In this document: one piece after another, positions 1 to 9,623 of the stretch
Position numbering within the stretch: position 1 is the stretch's first letter
How the letters are laid out: the number at the start of each line of letters is the position of its first letter
Source: a virus
Direction: 5' to 3' (one strand)
IMG/VR virus record: IMGVR_UViG_3300030099_006540
Location: 1-24,702 of that record
Length of the DNA: 24,702 nucleotides
The notes under the pieces: generated by a model
Database searches by the model: none
Told to the model about the DNA's origin: nothing
What the model saw: only the letters and a program-made list of their open reading frames with translations
Position numbers and translations under genes: made by a program

Positions 1-1416
1 TATGCCACTGGCATCAGTTGTTAGTACGAAGTTTGAGGTTGTTATACCTGCTGTAGTGCCAGCTGCACCAACAACTTTACCTGTTGTATCAAAGTATAAT
101 ACTCCGTTACCAGCAGTGGAGAAATCTCCATTCTGGAAGAATATACCTTTTATATCTAGGAAACCTTTTGTACCACTTAAAACATTACCAGTGATGGTTG
201 CATCAGGAATGTAAGTCCATGATCTTTCAGGTGCATTACTAGTTTCTCCACTACTATCATTATAACCAAAGAATCCAGTTTTATTATTTGCTACTCCACT
301 TCCAGTATTATAGTTAAACGAAATACCACGATCTGTATTTGTATCAAATCCGTGAGTGATTGTTAATTGTGTTGTAGTTGTAATACCAGCAGTTGTTTGT
401 CCATTGATAAAGACTGTAGAAACACCAGCTGATGAGGAGAATGAGTGAATAGTAGTTGTACCAGCACCTGGTAATGAAGAACTACCACTTATTTGATCTC
501 CAGTATTAATACCAACAATTGAATCTAAAGTAATTGCAGATGTCCCAGAACCAACAACTGCCATCACAGTTCTCTTACTAATCACATCACCAATATTCAT
601 TATTGGATCATTCAATGATGTATTCGTGGAATTAACTGTTGTGGTTGTTCCATCAACTTGCAAACTACCTTTGACAATGACTATACCGTCACTATCTAAA
701 CCATCTGGATATGGGTCGATGAATAATGTATTTCCACCGCCAGATCTAGTTCTGATAACATTGGAGGAAATACCGATATTATCAACTATCAATCCATCAC
801 CAACACCAGGATTCGCTATTTCAACAGGAACTCCCTCAAATATTATACCTTTACAAGAGGCTTGCTTAGTTACTCGAACGTGATCTGTTCCATTTTCATC
901 AAACTCGATACTTAAATCTTCACTCGCACCAAAAGTTAATTTGGTATCATCATTAATAATTACTTGCCCACCACCATTAGTTACGAAACGAATATCTCCA
1001 TCTACATTGTTTGATGATATTGAATTTCCATCTATTGTAATATTATCTACATTCCATTGGTTAACTCTTGGCATATTTGCCACAGCACCACTAATTTCAC
1101 CAAAACCTGAAGCACTTCCACCTGGATGACCTCCAGATTGTCTTTCAAGTATTGGTATGAATCCGTTAGCTAACGTACCAGGATTAGCATTCGCACCACC
1201 AGCAACTGTACCTGGCGTATTACTCATCATATCGGTAAAGTATTTACCACCGATTACTATTGGATCTGGATCTGGACTAGTATTATCTCCAACAAATAAT
1301 CTTCCACCTAAATTACCGTGTTCTCCATTTGAAACTGTAACCGCAAGTTCACCAAAGTTTATGGTTGCAGGTGCAGCAGTGCCAGTCGATCTTCTTGTTC
1401 TTATTATGCTGGCCAT
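1..1416 (-). CDS. Fibre-type virion structural protein, C-terminus beyond the window (partial)
   Basis: The frame stays open for 472 codons from the ATG at 1416 to the left edge, so only the N-terminal part is present. Residues 19-44 have the fibre N-terminal pattern (INFGELAVTV then GGRLFVGD), followed by GGKYFTDM at 56-63. VDGTTTTVNST lies at 254-264, then DRGI (362-365), GFFGY (381-385), IPDA (403-406) and SGTKG (414-418). I recall this order from tail-fibre-like proteins of marine cyanophages, where the block is a repeated beta-rich segment. The ATG directly follows the stop of the preceding gene (TAAATG), with GGGGGAAG as a possible weak ribosome site. It probably forms a distal tail or fibre component expressed late with its small upstream neighbours. 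The receptor-binding end would be outside the window. The family call is from recalled motifs; the exact fibre type is unknown. Confidence 0.85.
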   Translation of the reverse strand, partial: MASIIRTRRSTGTAAPATINFGELAVTVSNGEHGNLGGRLFVGDNTSPDPDPIVIGGKYFTDMMSNTPGTVAGGANANPGTLANGFIPILERQSGGHPGGSASGFGEISGAVANMPRVNQWNVDNITIDGNSISSNNVDGDIRFVTNGGGQVIINDDTKLTFGASEDLSIEFDENGTDHVRVTKQASCKGIIFEGVPVEIANPGVGDGLIVDNIGISSNVIRTRSGGGNTLFIDPYPDGLDSDGIVIVKGSLQVDGTTTTVNSTNTSLNDPIMNIGDVISKRTVMAVVGSGTSAITLDSIVGINTGDQISGSSSLPGAGTTTIHSFSSSAGVSTVFINGQTTAGITTTTQLTITHGFDTNTDRGISFNYNTGSGVANNKTGFFGYNDSSGETSNAPERSWTYIPDATITGNVLSGTKGFLDIKGIFFQNGDFSTAGNGVLYFDTTGKVVGAAGTTAGITTSNFVLTTDASGI

Positions 1417-1644
1417 TTAAAAACTTCCCCCATTAATGTTTAAATTTTGCGTTGCTCCTGGCGTTAATTCTAAAGTTGCTTCAAATTTACTTGTTGCTGC
1501 ATTGAAAACTAACACCATTCCATTTTCTAATCCACCAGATATATCAACATCTGATAATCCACCTAAAGTTCCTCCACCACCAGATATCGTGGATATAACT
1601 TTATTTGCATTTCTTGAACCGACTCTGACTTTTATATCAGCCAT
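1417..1644 (-). CDS. Small fibre/baseplate-type structural protein (75 aa)
   Basis: This short protein has a basic N-terminus (MADIKVRVGSRNANKV), a Gly-rich hinge at 22-29, then GLSDVDISGGLENG at 29-42 and LVFNAATSKFEAT at 45-57. The last part matches a short motif common in phage fibre and tail proteins, where a 'description of a datum then KFEA/KWV' strand pair repeats along the shaft. I recall small proteins starting MADIKVRVG beside the fibre genes of marine cyanophages. The start is the ATG at 1644, five bases after the upstream stop, with CAGG as a weak ribosome site. The stop is immediately followed by the ATG of the long fibre-type gene, so the two are probably translated together. 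It may be an adaptor or capping piece of the fibre; that role is inference. Confidence 0.75.
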   Translation of the reverse strand: MADIKVRVGSRNANKVISTISGGGGTLGGLSDVDISGGLENGMVLVFNAATSKFEATLELTPGATQNLNINGGSF

Positions 1645-1649
1645 ATTAA

Positions 1650-1988
1650 TTAACCTGTAGTAACTCCAGCAGTAACAATTGCACTTCCACTAACGATCCT
1701 AGTTTTGACAGAACCATCATTTAACAATACATCATAACTATATCTACCTGCTTTTAAGGCAGATGTAATTGACGATCCTAATGCTATCTTTAATTCACCT
1801 TGAGCTCTGTTTGTAAAAGAAACAGAAAACGTTGCCTGTTCTTTTAATGAAGCAGGATGTTTTTTTAATTTTGAGGTGGCTGTAAAACCAGTCAAATCTA
1901 AAGGTGAGTTAGCCGCAGTCTCCAAATTAAAAACTTGGTTAAAATCCGCACCAGCATCAATTACTATGTTGCTAATATATGCTGCCAT
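1650..1988 (-). CDS. Small beta-sandwich-like virion protein (112 aa)
   Basis: The protein is compact and strand-rich: GADFNQVF (13-20), LDLTGFTATSKLKK (30-43), GELKIAL (64-70), GRYSYDVLL (81-89) and GSAIVTAGVT (101-110). This order resembles the small Ig-like or beta-sandwich fibre domain seen in phage baseplate and fibre proteins (LtfC/BppU N-terminal type): a polar opening strand, a 'pLdLtG' strand, a charged turn, 'G.Y.YDv' and a closing 'G...V...VT'. The resemblance is by eye. It is the first gene after a consensus late promoter at 2018-2025, about 30 bases upstream of the ATG. The leader is AT-rich with no obvious Shine-Dalgarno sequence. The gene heads the set of three fibre-type genes at the left end. 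A structural role is likely; a specific one is not established. Confidence 0.75.
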   Translation of the reverse strand: MAAYISNIVIDAGADFNQVFNLETAANSPLDLTGFTATSKLKKHPASLKEQATFSVSFTNRAQGELKIALGSSITSALKAGRYSYDVLLNDGSVKTRIVSGSAIVTAGVTTG

Positions 1989-2017
1989 TATTTAATTAAT
2001 TAGAATCTATCTTGGAA

Positions 2018-2025
2018 TATTTATA
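2018..2025 (-). promoter_or_regulatory. T4-type late promoter octamer TATAAATA
   Basis: The minus strand reads TATAAATA exactly, the T4 late promoter core recognised by the phage sigma factor gp55. It starts two bases after the TGA of the coiled-coil gene, and the next ATG is about 30 bases downstream at 1988. By T4 spacing, transcription would start near 2012. It would drive the three fibre-type genes separately from the giant upstream genes. Confidence 0.75.
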
Positions 2026-2027
2026 AA

Positions 2028-2252
2028 TCATTTATCCATAATATTTTTGAGAAGGGTTTTTATCTCATCCATATCCTTTTTTAAAGAATTTAAATCCTCA
2101 CGCATATTGTCAAATTTTCTTTTTTCCTCATATTTTTTCTGAGAAACTCTTACAAATTTATCATATTCACTTTGATTTTGATTGATAATTGCATTTGAAT
2201 TCATATCTCTTACGAGAGATACATCAGATTTAACCTTCAGATACTTATTCAT
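2028..2252 (-). CDS. Small coiled-coil protein (74 aa), probably virion-associated
   Basis: The N-terminal half (MNKYLKVKSDVSLVRDMNSN, then AIINQNQSEYDKF) is a pattern I recall from small conserved proteins of marine T4-like phages. The C-terminal half is a predicted coiled coil: M50, L54, L57, M61, I64, L68 and I71 fall at alternating 4- and 3-residue spacing, the canonical a/d heptad pattern. No membrane segment or signal peptide is seen. The ATG overlaps the TAA of the giant DUF4815 gene by one base (TAATG), and there is no Shine-Dalgarno sequence, so translation is probably coupled to that gene. The protein may oligomerise and help assemble or attach the fibre complex. I know of no assigned function for it. 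Confidence 0.8.
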   Translation of the reverse strand: MNKYLKVKSDVSLVRDMNSNAIINQNQSEYDKFVRVSQKKYEEKRKFDNMREDLNSLKKDMDEIKTLLKNIMDK

Positions 2253-5200
2253 TAATCAATTTGAAATGATCTAAGTGCAATTGCTCTAAAGTTCTTGACT
2301 CTAGGTGGTTTTGCTTGATTTGTAGATGTCATAACAACTTTAATCATAAATGATTTAAACTGAGCTGTATTTTCTGCGGTAAATTTGTACTCACTAAAGG
2401 TATCTCTTGTTCTATTTGGATTCACAGGACTATCAGAAGAACCATCATTATTAAATGGAATGTAAGTTGCATGATCATCATCACCATCACCTCGAATTAA
2501 CTTATAGAATAATTTGATATCACCCTCGGCCTCTCTATGACCATCAAACTGAACAAATAGTGAATTTGAGACAAACTCTAAGTTAATCATTTTTGTTTCA
2601 TATATTGCAGTATTTGGATCAGAACCAGGTATTTTTGGTCTACTGTCAGTCTCAAAATTATCTACATTATCATCTACTAGGTTGCTTATGAGAATAGCAT
2701 TTGGATTTTCTAAGTCAACTACTGGAGATACATCAGGATTATCAGTTAAAAGTGTTAACTCTAAACCAAATGATTTTTCATTACCAAGTAAATTAAATTC
2801 ATTTGCCTTTGATGCAATTATTCTTGGACTATCAAGGAAGTTTAATTTGTTTAGAGATATATTTTCATAACCAACATCTCTAAATGAACCTTCATTACCA
2901 CTTATGCTGGTTCCAGATGTTGTTTTAATTCTACCAGATATATTTGTTCCTGTGGGTGTTATTGATGTAATTTGAGGATCAATCATCTCGAAAGGAATAT
3001 TTTGAGATGCATGAACTGCATTTCCACCACCAGATTTAGTGGTATTAAATGTTGGATCAGTATCTGTATCAGAAACTTTTATAAAATAACTATCAAATGT
3101 TTTCTCTCTGGAATCTATATTATGTTCTTTATTAATTTTTGATAAAGATACTCCATTAAATTCATATTTGTAAACTAAAGTATCTGCAGAGTGATTTGAT
3201 TTTAAACTAGAATCAATACCTCTATCAGCACCATCAATGGTTATGGTGTTACCAGAAATTGCATTATATTGAATAATTTCTTTATCAACAAGAAGGAATC
3301 CTGATTGCCCAGCTCCAACTGCAGTGCCTTCAAATGTTGAGAAGTTTGTTCCATCTGAAAGAGTGATTGCTGTGGTATCATCATCTATGTTACCAGTTAA
3401 TACTGTTGGTATTCCATCAGGATGGAAGTTTGATATCCTTACTTTATTAGTGCTTGAATGCATTCCGTGGTTTTTATGGTCAAACTGAAGTGTATGCCCA
3501 TCTCTTATTGAATCTGGATTAACTGTAGCAATATCGGCATTTGCAATTGTAGTTTGAGTTCCACCACCAGCATAGTGAACTATATCTCTATTGTTCACAA
3601 AATTATCTTTAACATCATCTAAAACTAATAAATCTGTGTTGTTTATACTTGAGGCACTCTTGACAACTGCTCTTACTCCTGATCCTGTATCACCAATATT
3701 TCCTAGCAATAGTAAATCACCAGGAGCATAACCTGAACCAGCAGTGGTCACAGTCACTGCAGCACCTGCTATGTTTGGGGTAGCTCCAGTGTCAACTCTT
3801 AGTTTAACAACTGCACCTGTTCCAGATCCTGTTAATGCAGTCACGCTAATATTATCAAATGCCTGATTATTGGGAAGAGAGGAAGTTAATCCAATTCCAC
3901 TAACACCTGCATCATCTGTTACAATGGTTAATTTATTATTTCCAGTTGCTAAAGGCCCACCAGTTGCAGATATTCTTCCAGTATTTACAACACCTGTCGC
4001 AGTTGTTTGCCTAACCTCTTCACCTTGTGCGAATGTCGCAGAACTAGCAGATGATAATTTTACATTAACTCTCTTTGAGAATCCTATTGCTGGATTTTCT
4101 TTTCTAATCTTACCAAGAGGTAATTCACTATTATGAAGTAAAACACTTGATGGTATATTTGCTACAAAGTTTGCTTTGTTAAGTTTAAACTTAAGATCTT
4201 CATATTGGCTTGGAGTCCAAGTTTTATTATTTTGTGATTTAAACAATGAACCAAGAGTTGGTTGAGAACTGTTCAATGCTTGAGTAATTAAATCAATTTC
4301 ACCTATTCTATTAATAAATGTTAGATAATCAAGAGTTTTACCTGCTAGTAATACTAAAGCATATTCATATCCACTTTGTAGATAGACTGGTGATTTAAAT
4401 TTAAATTCTGTTGAAGCACTACCATCATCAGATAAATTAATATCATCTGGATCTATTTCAGTTTCAGCAAATGGAACAACTACTTTTGTTGGTGTACCGT
4501 CTCTCATTGTTCTTATTTGAACAGTTACTGGTTTACTACTATCTTTCGTCTTAAAGAATAATTCTCCACTAGTAATAAATAAACCATCTTTATAACTTTC
4601 AGAATCAACAAAGAATGACTGTGCCAATGGATCATCATCATCAATTTCCTCTCTCTGAACATCTACCGTGACTTCGGTAACTTGCTCTGTCCTATCTCTT
4701 GTGAATGTTCTAGTTACATCTTTTACTCCAACTTGTTTTCTCTCTATCTTAGGTGTTTTAATAGATAATGTTTGCTCTTGTGTATTTGTTTGATATCCAC
4801 TTGCTAAGTACTCTGCCTCTGCTGAACTGGAACCAGGATCTAATATACTTGCATTAACAGCACTTGTTGTTACTCTTATAGTGTTGTTACCAGTAGTGAA
4901 TAAAGGATTACCTATAACTTTTGGATCAGGAATATGTAGAGAGAATATTAAATCACCCCTTTCATCACTGATCAAAGCTATATCACCAACTGTTGCCTCT
5001 CCATCACCTAAAATAGCAGCAATTTTCATTCCTTTTTTTACATATCCACCAGTTCCAATATTATTATCAAGAGATAAATCAGCAGTATCAATGTTTATAA
5101 TTTCGCTAGTGCTTGAATATGCTGTAGGGATAGTTATTTCACCAACATTTGGCAACACACATCTATCAAGAGTTTTATCGGGATTATTGAATGGGCCTAA

Positions 5201-8200
5201 CTTATGATTTATAGCTGCAGTTCTAAATTGTATACTAGCACTTCCAGGATTTACCTCACCTACACTTTCGACTATATCATTAGGGAGGAAAGTTCCTCTG
5301 TTCATTGTAATTGGAAGATACTTAGGAACTGCAAATGATGTAAGATCAGTATTTTCCATAAAGACATAAAATCTTGTATTTGGTTTCAATCTCTTCGCAT
5401 GTACTTGAACATTCCTTGATCTTACATTATATAATACATCAATACCTACGACTTTAGTTCCCAAATCGACAACCTGTGTAGTAGCTGATAACTCAAGTCC
5501 AAACTCTTTTTCTACTCCTGTCTCTTCGAATGTTTGTCTAATTGTGTTTTCAACATCAGCAGTAGTTGTAGTTGTAGTGACTATTTCATTACCACGATCT
5601 CTAACATCACGATCCGAACTAGATGAAAGTACTTTCTTATCAATGACATCTTCACCAACTAAAGTTGCACTATCTCTACCATTCCAAGTAGTTTCGTGTG
5701 AATTAAAGAAACTGGATGCCATTCCACCATTTTCACGATCTTCAACTCCCAATAATTGTGAAATTGCATCAAATGCATTATCAATTTCAACATTTTGTGG
5801 TTCTAATGGTATTTCCTCTATCCAAAAATCAGAACTAGGAAGTAAATCAATCGTACCAACAAATACATCAACAAGGAATGGATTTAAGTTTTCTGTTCGA
5901 GTTGCATTTGGTTGATTTATGAACACTTCTTCAGTATAACTTAAAGTTAAGGCTGCACCACCTCTTGTAATATTTGAATCAGGAAAGTCATTAACAAAAT
6001 TATAGTCTGTGGTTGTTGGGTTTGCTTGAGTAGTAACAGTTTCAAATACTAAACTTACATTTCTTTCTGTTGTTCTTGGTCTTAATTCACTTTTTTCAAT
6101 ATCAATATCAAACTTAGACTCTCCAGTTAAATTGTGAGAATTATGATTTCTAAAATTATCTACGAAGAAACCAGACTTAAATTTATCTAATCCAGTATTT
6201 GGATCTTTGATTGTTAGATTTTTAGTATCTGTCTCTAATAAAGATAATGTTGTATAATTTTCTAAATTTTTAATTCTACTTTCTAGACTTCCAATGTCCC
6301 TCATTGTGTATCTTTTATGAGGAACTGTTTTAATTAAAACTTCAGATGATGCGTTTCTAATGTAAGGTGGTAATTTTAATGTAGCAACTTGGAATGACTC
6401 CTCGTTTGGTAGAGGTGCTTTTGGAAATCTGGATGGTGTTCCTTCTTTTGTAATAAAAGTTCCTTCTTTTGTTAGATATAATCTATCAACTCTACCTAGA
6501 TAATATGAATAATCGACTACAACAGTTTTACCAGATACCACTGATTCTGAATTAGTGGATGAGAAATCTCTAGATGCATATGAGAATGGAGAAATGCTAC
6601 TTCCTGTATTATATGATGCGACTCTTGGCCTAAAATCAATAAAGTCAGAAGCATAATTGTCAAAGACATATGGTATTTCTGTTGAATAATCTAGACCAGT
6701 ATAACTATTAACTGTTTCTATATTTCCTGATACTTCATTATTTTGAAGGTGGTCAAATATAACTCTTAATTTACGAGATGGTTTTTCAACATTAGATTTT
6801 CTAATAAGTCTAGAAAAATCAGCAAATTCAACTCTTTGCCCATTATCTAATTTAAAGTTTTTAAGAATATTTCTATCACCTGGTGTAACTCCAGTTATCG
6901 TAGCAAAGATCCCAGAGGTCTTCAGAGAGATGTTTTCACCAACTTCGAAGACATTTTCGTTTTCATAAACAAAGGACAACTGAGTCGCTTGTACAACCAC
7001 TACACGGGCAACTGCACCTGATGATCCACCAACAAATTGCTCTCCAACAATTACATTCCCACTAAATGTATCTGTTTGATTTGTAACACCAATCAATGGT
7101 AAATCTGGATCAGTTGAGTCATTGGTTTCAAATACTGCTAAAACACGAACAACATCTGGTACATTTAAAGATATTTCTTCATCTTGAACTCTTGTTCCAT
7201 AAACACCACTTGCTGTTAGACCATCATCAAAGGATGTAGTTGTAATACCTGATCCACTTAAATCTGATCTATTAACAATCAAATTACTACATCTTACTAA
7301 TGACTTTTCTTTTGATGCCAATGCACTTCTTCTCACTGCAGCTGTTAATTTTGCAGCACCACTCGCTTGTGATAATCCAGTTATAACAACTGTTTTAAGA
7401 CTCGCATTTATGGTTACCATTGGTTCAAAAAGATCCTCTAATTTTCCACCAACTTCTAAAACATAATTTGATCTAGTGAATGGTTCAAAGAAAAGATCAC
7501 TTGTATCTCCACCAATCGAACTAATATTAAATGTAACGCTATTTGAACTTGCAGTTGCTGTAAGTTGCTTTCTTGTAATATAAGAACTATCTAAAACGTT
7601 AATTGATTCAACATATTTGTCTGCTAATTTAACTCTAAAACCAGGATCATCAGATTCTTTTAAAGAGGGAACTAAAACAGAAACACCAGTTTGAGTATTA
7701 CTGTTAACAACTGCACCATTACAAACTTCATCAATAGACTCAACAGCAGTGAGAGGCACACTATTTTTAGTAGGTGTTCCGACTTCATTAAAAACTGGAT
7801 CATCAGAAGTTGCTGTTGCATATGAAATTATATCTCCTTCTTTTAATTGACTTCTAAAATCAGCAACTGCTCCAGATGCCAATGTGTTTCCACCAGTGAT
7901 GGCAAACTGTGCACCTTCATTAAATACTTGCTTTTTACGATCTAAAACTGTATTTGCTGTAAATCCAGATGAGTGACTGACTGATTTAACGTCTTCAAAA
8001 CTACTATCTACAATTTTTTTAATATTATTTCCTTCAGTAACACCGTTGATAATTAATGGTTCATTTATTTGAAAAGTTCCAGTCACATCACGGAGAGTTA
8101 TAGTACTATTACTAGTTACAGTTGCAATTCCATATCCAACAGCTCCACTAAATTTTCCTTTTACATGAGAATGTATTGCTGTTGAAAAATTATTTGTAGT

Positions 8201-9619
8201 TACTAAAGTTGTATAGAGTTGAAGATCATATATTTTTAAATCATACGTGGAAAGTGATGCAGATGTTCCCACTATTTTTTCATTATAGTCAAAAACTCTA
8301 ACTTGACCAATTACAGAACCTTGAGTTACTTGATCTAAACCAGTTCTTCTATTTTTTAAATCAATTGATGAATTTGCACTAAATCCAATAGTTGGTGTTC
8401 CTTTTATATTTGTAACTCTCATAGAATTACCAATTCGAATGGGAACACTTTGATTTTCAACTAATTTGGTTGTTCTTGGTTTTAGCACATCAATCGATGA
8501 TGATGATATTTTTTCTACTTCATAACCCCTTACATATGCCTTTCCTGAAGATACTTGCAAACTGAGCATATCTTCTTTAGGTATATTACCATTTTGTGTT
8601 TGTTGATTATCAAAGTATACTCCCCTATTACCAATTCTATCATTTAATGTTTCTTTAGCACTTAATGAAAATGGTTTTACATAATAATCTCCAGATTCAT
8701 CATAAGTTCTTCTTGCTAATTCTTGTGCAAATATATTATATTCTGTTCTAGTGACTATATTTTTTACAATACCGTTTTCAACTCTTAATAATTCAACGAA
8801 ATCATTATCATTAACATCTGACAAGAGTTTTTTATGTAAAGTTACTGATAATCTAAATCTATCTGCACCAGGTGCTGCCTCATTTGCAAATCCTTTAGCA
8901 TTATCATATAAATCAGAATTTACGGTTGATGGCCCAACAGTTTCTTCTGTTATTAAAAACCCAACTCTGTAACTTGGAGAGTTTAAATATTGATCTAATA
9001 TTATAGTAGAACTAACATTTTTTACAAAAAATCCACGGATAAAGAAAACACCCTCACTTACAGAAAATGCAGATCCAATTGATGTTGCATCAGATACTAT
9101 ACATCTAGCAAATTGACTATTTGCTGCGATACTTGTGTTTAGATAGTTAAAAGTTGAAAGAGTTATTAGATTTTCACCATCTGCAAAAACACCAGTGCTC
9201 CCATCTGGCCCAGATTTTGTATACTTAATGTATAAAGTATCAAAACCATCAATGGATTCTGACGATGTTAAACGATTAACTACCGTTGCCTCTACTCCTG
9301 TTGTCTCTCCTTTTATTTTTATTTTATTGTCAACTAATATTTTTGTATAATTATTGACTGGAATATTTAAAAAATTAGGATCTATTTTTACTGCAGAATA
9401 CTCAGCATCATAAGAAGTTCCACCAGGAATTATCATTGAACCTTCTTTAAAGAAGTGTTGTCCAAATTTTTCAACCTGATTTTGAAGAATTGACTGTAAT
9501 GTTGTTAATTCTCTTGCTTGAACTGGAAATCCTGGTTTAAACAAAACTTTGTGATAGTTTTTACTATCAACAAAATCATCAAAATAAGGAGAGACGTTTA
9601 AATTGGTATTTTGTGGCAT
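2252..9619 (-). CDS. Giant DUF4815-type baseplate/tail structural protein (2455 aa)
   Basis: The N-terminus has the segments NYHKVLFKPGFPVQARELTT (21-40) and LQNQVEKFGQHFFKEGSM (45-62), which I recognise as the DUF4815 type of phage structural protein. GFFVDNF lies at 1150-1156. A second conserved block runs from DPLAQSFF (1663-1670) to GSLFKSQN (1790-1797). A GxGY-type repeat lies near 1925-1988, and an 'EIIQY' module near 2080-2140. It occupies the place of T4 genes 9/10, after gp8, but I see no gp10 similarity. Its ATG follows the gp8 stop by four bases with no strong ribosome site, so translation may be coupled. It is expected in the outer baseplate, holding fibres. Its length is extreme for a baseplate protein; the exact T4 equivalent is unknown. 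Confidence 0.85.
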   Translation of the reverse strand: MPQNTNLNVSPYFDDFVDSKNYHKVLFKPGFPVQARELTTLQSILQNQVEKFGQHFFKEGSMIIPGGTSYDAEYSAVKIDPNFLNIPVNNYTKILVDNKIKIKGETTGVEATVVNRLTSSESIDGFDTLYIKYTKSGPDGSTGVFADGENLITLSTFNYLNTSIAANSQFARCIVSDATSIGSAFSVSEGVFFIRGFFVKNVSSTIILDQYLNSPSYRVGFLITEETVGPSTVNSDLYDNAKGFANEAAPGADRFRLSVTLHKKLLSDVNDNDFVELLRVENGIVKNIVTRTEYNIFAQELARRTYDESGDYYVKPFSLSAKETLNDRIGNRGVYFDNQQTQNGNIPKEDMLSLQVSSGKAYVRGYEVEKISSSSIDVLKPRTTKLVENQSVPIRIGNSMRVTNIKGTPTIGFSANSSIDLKNRRTGLDQVTQGSVIGQVRVFDYNEKIVGTSASLSTYDLKIYDLQLYTTLVTTNNFSTAIHSHVKGKFSGAVGYGIATVTSNSTITLRDVTGTFQINEPLIINGVTEGNNIKKIVDSSFEDVKSVSHSSGFTANTVLDRKKQVFNEGAQFAITGGNTLASGAVADFRSQLKEGDIISYATATSDDPVFNEVGTPTKNSVPLTAVESIDEVCNGAVVNSNTQTGVSVLVPSLKESDDPGFRVKLADKYVESINVLDSSYITRKQLTATASSNSVTFNISSIGGDTSDLFFEPFTRSNYVLEVGGKLEDLFEPMVTINASLKTVVITGLSQASGAAKLTAAVRRSALASKEKSLVRCSNLIVNRSDLSGSGITTTSFDDGLTASGVYGTRVQDEEISLNVPDVVRVLAVFETNDSTDPDLPLIGVTNQTDTFSGNVIVGEQFVGGSSGAVARVVVVQATQLSFVYENENVFEVGENISLKTSGIFATITGVTPGDRNILKNFKLDNGQRVEFADFSRLIRKSNVEKPSRKLRVIFDHLQNNEVSGNIETVNSYTGLDYSTEIPYVFDNYASDFIDFRPRVASYNTGSSISPFSYASRDFSSTNSESVVSGKTVVVDYSYYLGRVDRLYLTKEGTFITKEGTPSRFPKAPLPNEESFQVATLKLPPYIRNASSEVLIKTVPHKRYTMRDIGSLESRIKNLENYTTLSLLETDTKNLTIKDPNTGLDKFKSGFFVDNFRNHNSHNLTGESKFDIDIEKSELRPRTTERNVSLVFETVTTQANPTTTDYNFVNDFPDSNITRGGAALTLSYTEEVFINQPNATRTENLNPFLVDVFVGTIDLLPSSDFWIEEIPLEPQNVEIDNAFDAISQLLGVEDRENGGMASSFFNSHETTWNGRDSATLVGEDVIDKKVLSSSSDRDVRDRGNEIVTTTTTTADVENTIRQTFEETGVEKEFGLELSATTQVVDLGTKVVGIDVLYNVRSRNVQVHAKRLKPNTRFYVFMENTDLTSFAVPKYLPITMNRGTFLPNDIVESVGEVNPGSASIQFRTAAINHKLGPFNNPDKTLDRCVLPNVGEITIPTAYSSTSEIINIDTADLSLDNNIGTGGYVKKGMKIAAILGDGEATVGDIALISDERGDLIFSLHIPDPKVIGNPLFTTGNNTIRVTTSAVNASILDPGSSSAEAEYLASGYQTNTQEQTLSIKTPKIERKQVGVKDVTRTFTRDRTEQVTEVTVDVQREEIDDDDPLAQSFFVDSESYKDGLFITSGELFFKTKDSSKPVTVQIRTMRDGTPTKVVVPFAETEIDPDDINLSDDGSASTEFKFKSPVYLQSGYEYALVLLAGKTLDYLTFINRIGEIDLITQALNSSQPTLGSLFKSQNNKTWTPSQYEDLKFKLNKANFVANIPSSVLLHNSELPLGKIRKENPAIGFSKRVNVKLSSASSATFAQGEEVRQTTATGVVNTGRISATGGPLATGNNKLTIVTDDAGVSGIGLTSSLPNNQAFDNISVTALTGSGTGAVVKLRVDTGATPNIAGAAVTVTTAGSGYAPGDLLLLGNIGDTGSGVRAVVKSASSINNTDLLVLDDVKDNFVNNRDIVHYAGGGTQTTIANADIATVNPDSIRDGHTLQFDHKNHGMHSSTNKVRISNFHPDGIPTVLTGNIDDDTTAITLSDGTNFSTFEGTAVGAGQSGFLLVDKEIIQYNAISGNTITIDGADRGIDSSLKSNHSADTLVYKYEFNGVSLSKINKEHNIDSREKTFDSYFIKVSDTDTDPTFNTTKSGGGNAVHASQNIPFEMIDPQITSITPTGTNISGRIKTTSGTSISGNEGSFRDVGYENISLNKLNFLDSPRIIASKANEFNLLGNEKSFGLELTLLTDNPDVSPVVDLENPNAILISNLVDDNVDNFETDSRPKIPGSDPNTAIYETKMINLEFVSNSLFVQFDGHREAEGDIKLFYKLIRGDGDDDHATYIPFNNDGSSDSPVNPNRTRDTFSEYKFTAENTAQFKSFMIKVVMTSTNQAKPPRVKNFRAIALRSFQID
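3655..3845 (-). repeat. GxGY-type protein module in the DUF4815 protein
   Basis: Residues about 1925-1988 contain GSGTGAVVKLRV, then AGSGYAPGDLLL, then GDTGSGVRAVV. This is the same 'GSGA...strand...GxGY' pattern found in the gp7-type protein and in gp8. It is a protein-level repeat; the DNA copies are diverged. Confidence 0.55.
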
Positions 9620-9623
9620 TTTT

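Noticed and set aside
4881-5207. 108-codon plus-strand frame
   Set aside because: It is an antisense shadow of the DUF4815 gene, with no family motif or start signal.
5544-5915. 123-codon plus-strand frame inside the DUF4815 gene
   Set aside because: It lies wholly within a long minus-strand gene with recognisable domains, has no ribosome site and a composition typical of an antisense shadow of A/T-ending codons.
2252-9619. Assignment of the 2455-residue protein as T4 gp10
   Set aside because: It is in the gene 9/10 position, but I see no gp10 sequence similarity; only DUF4815-type motifs support a family call.
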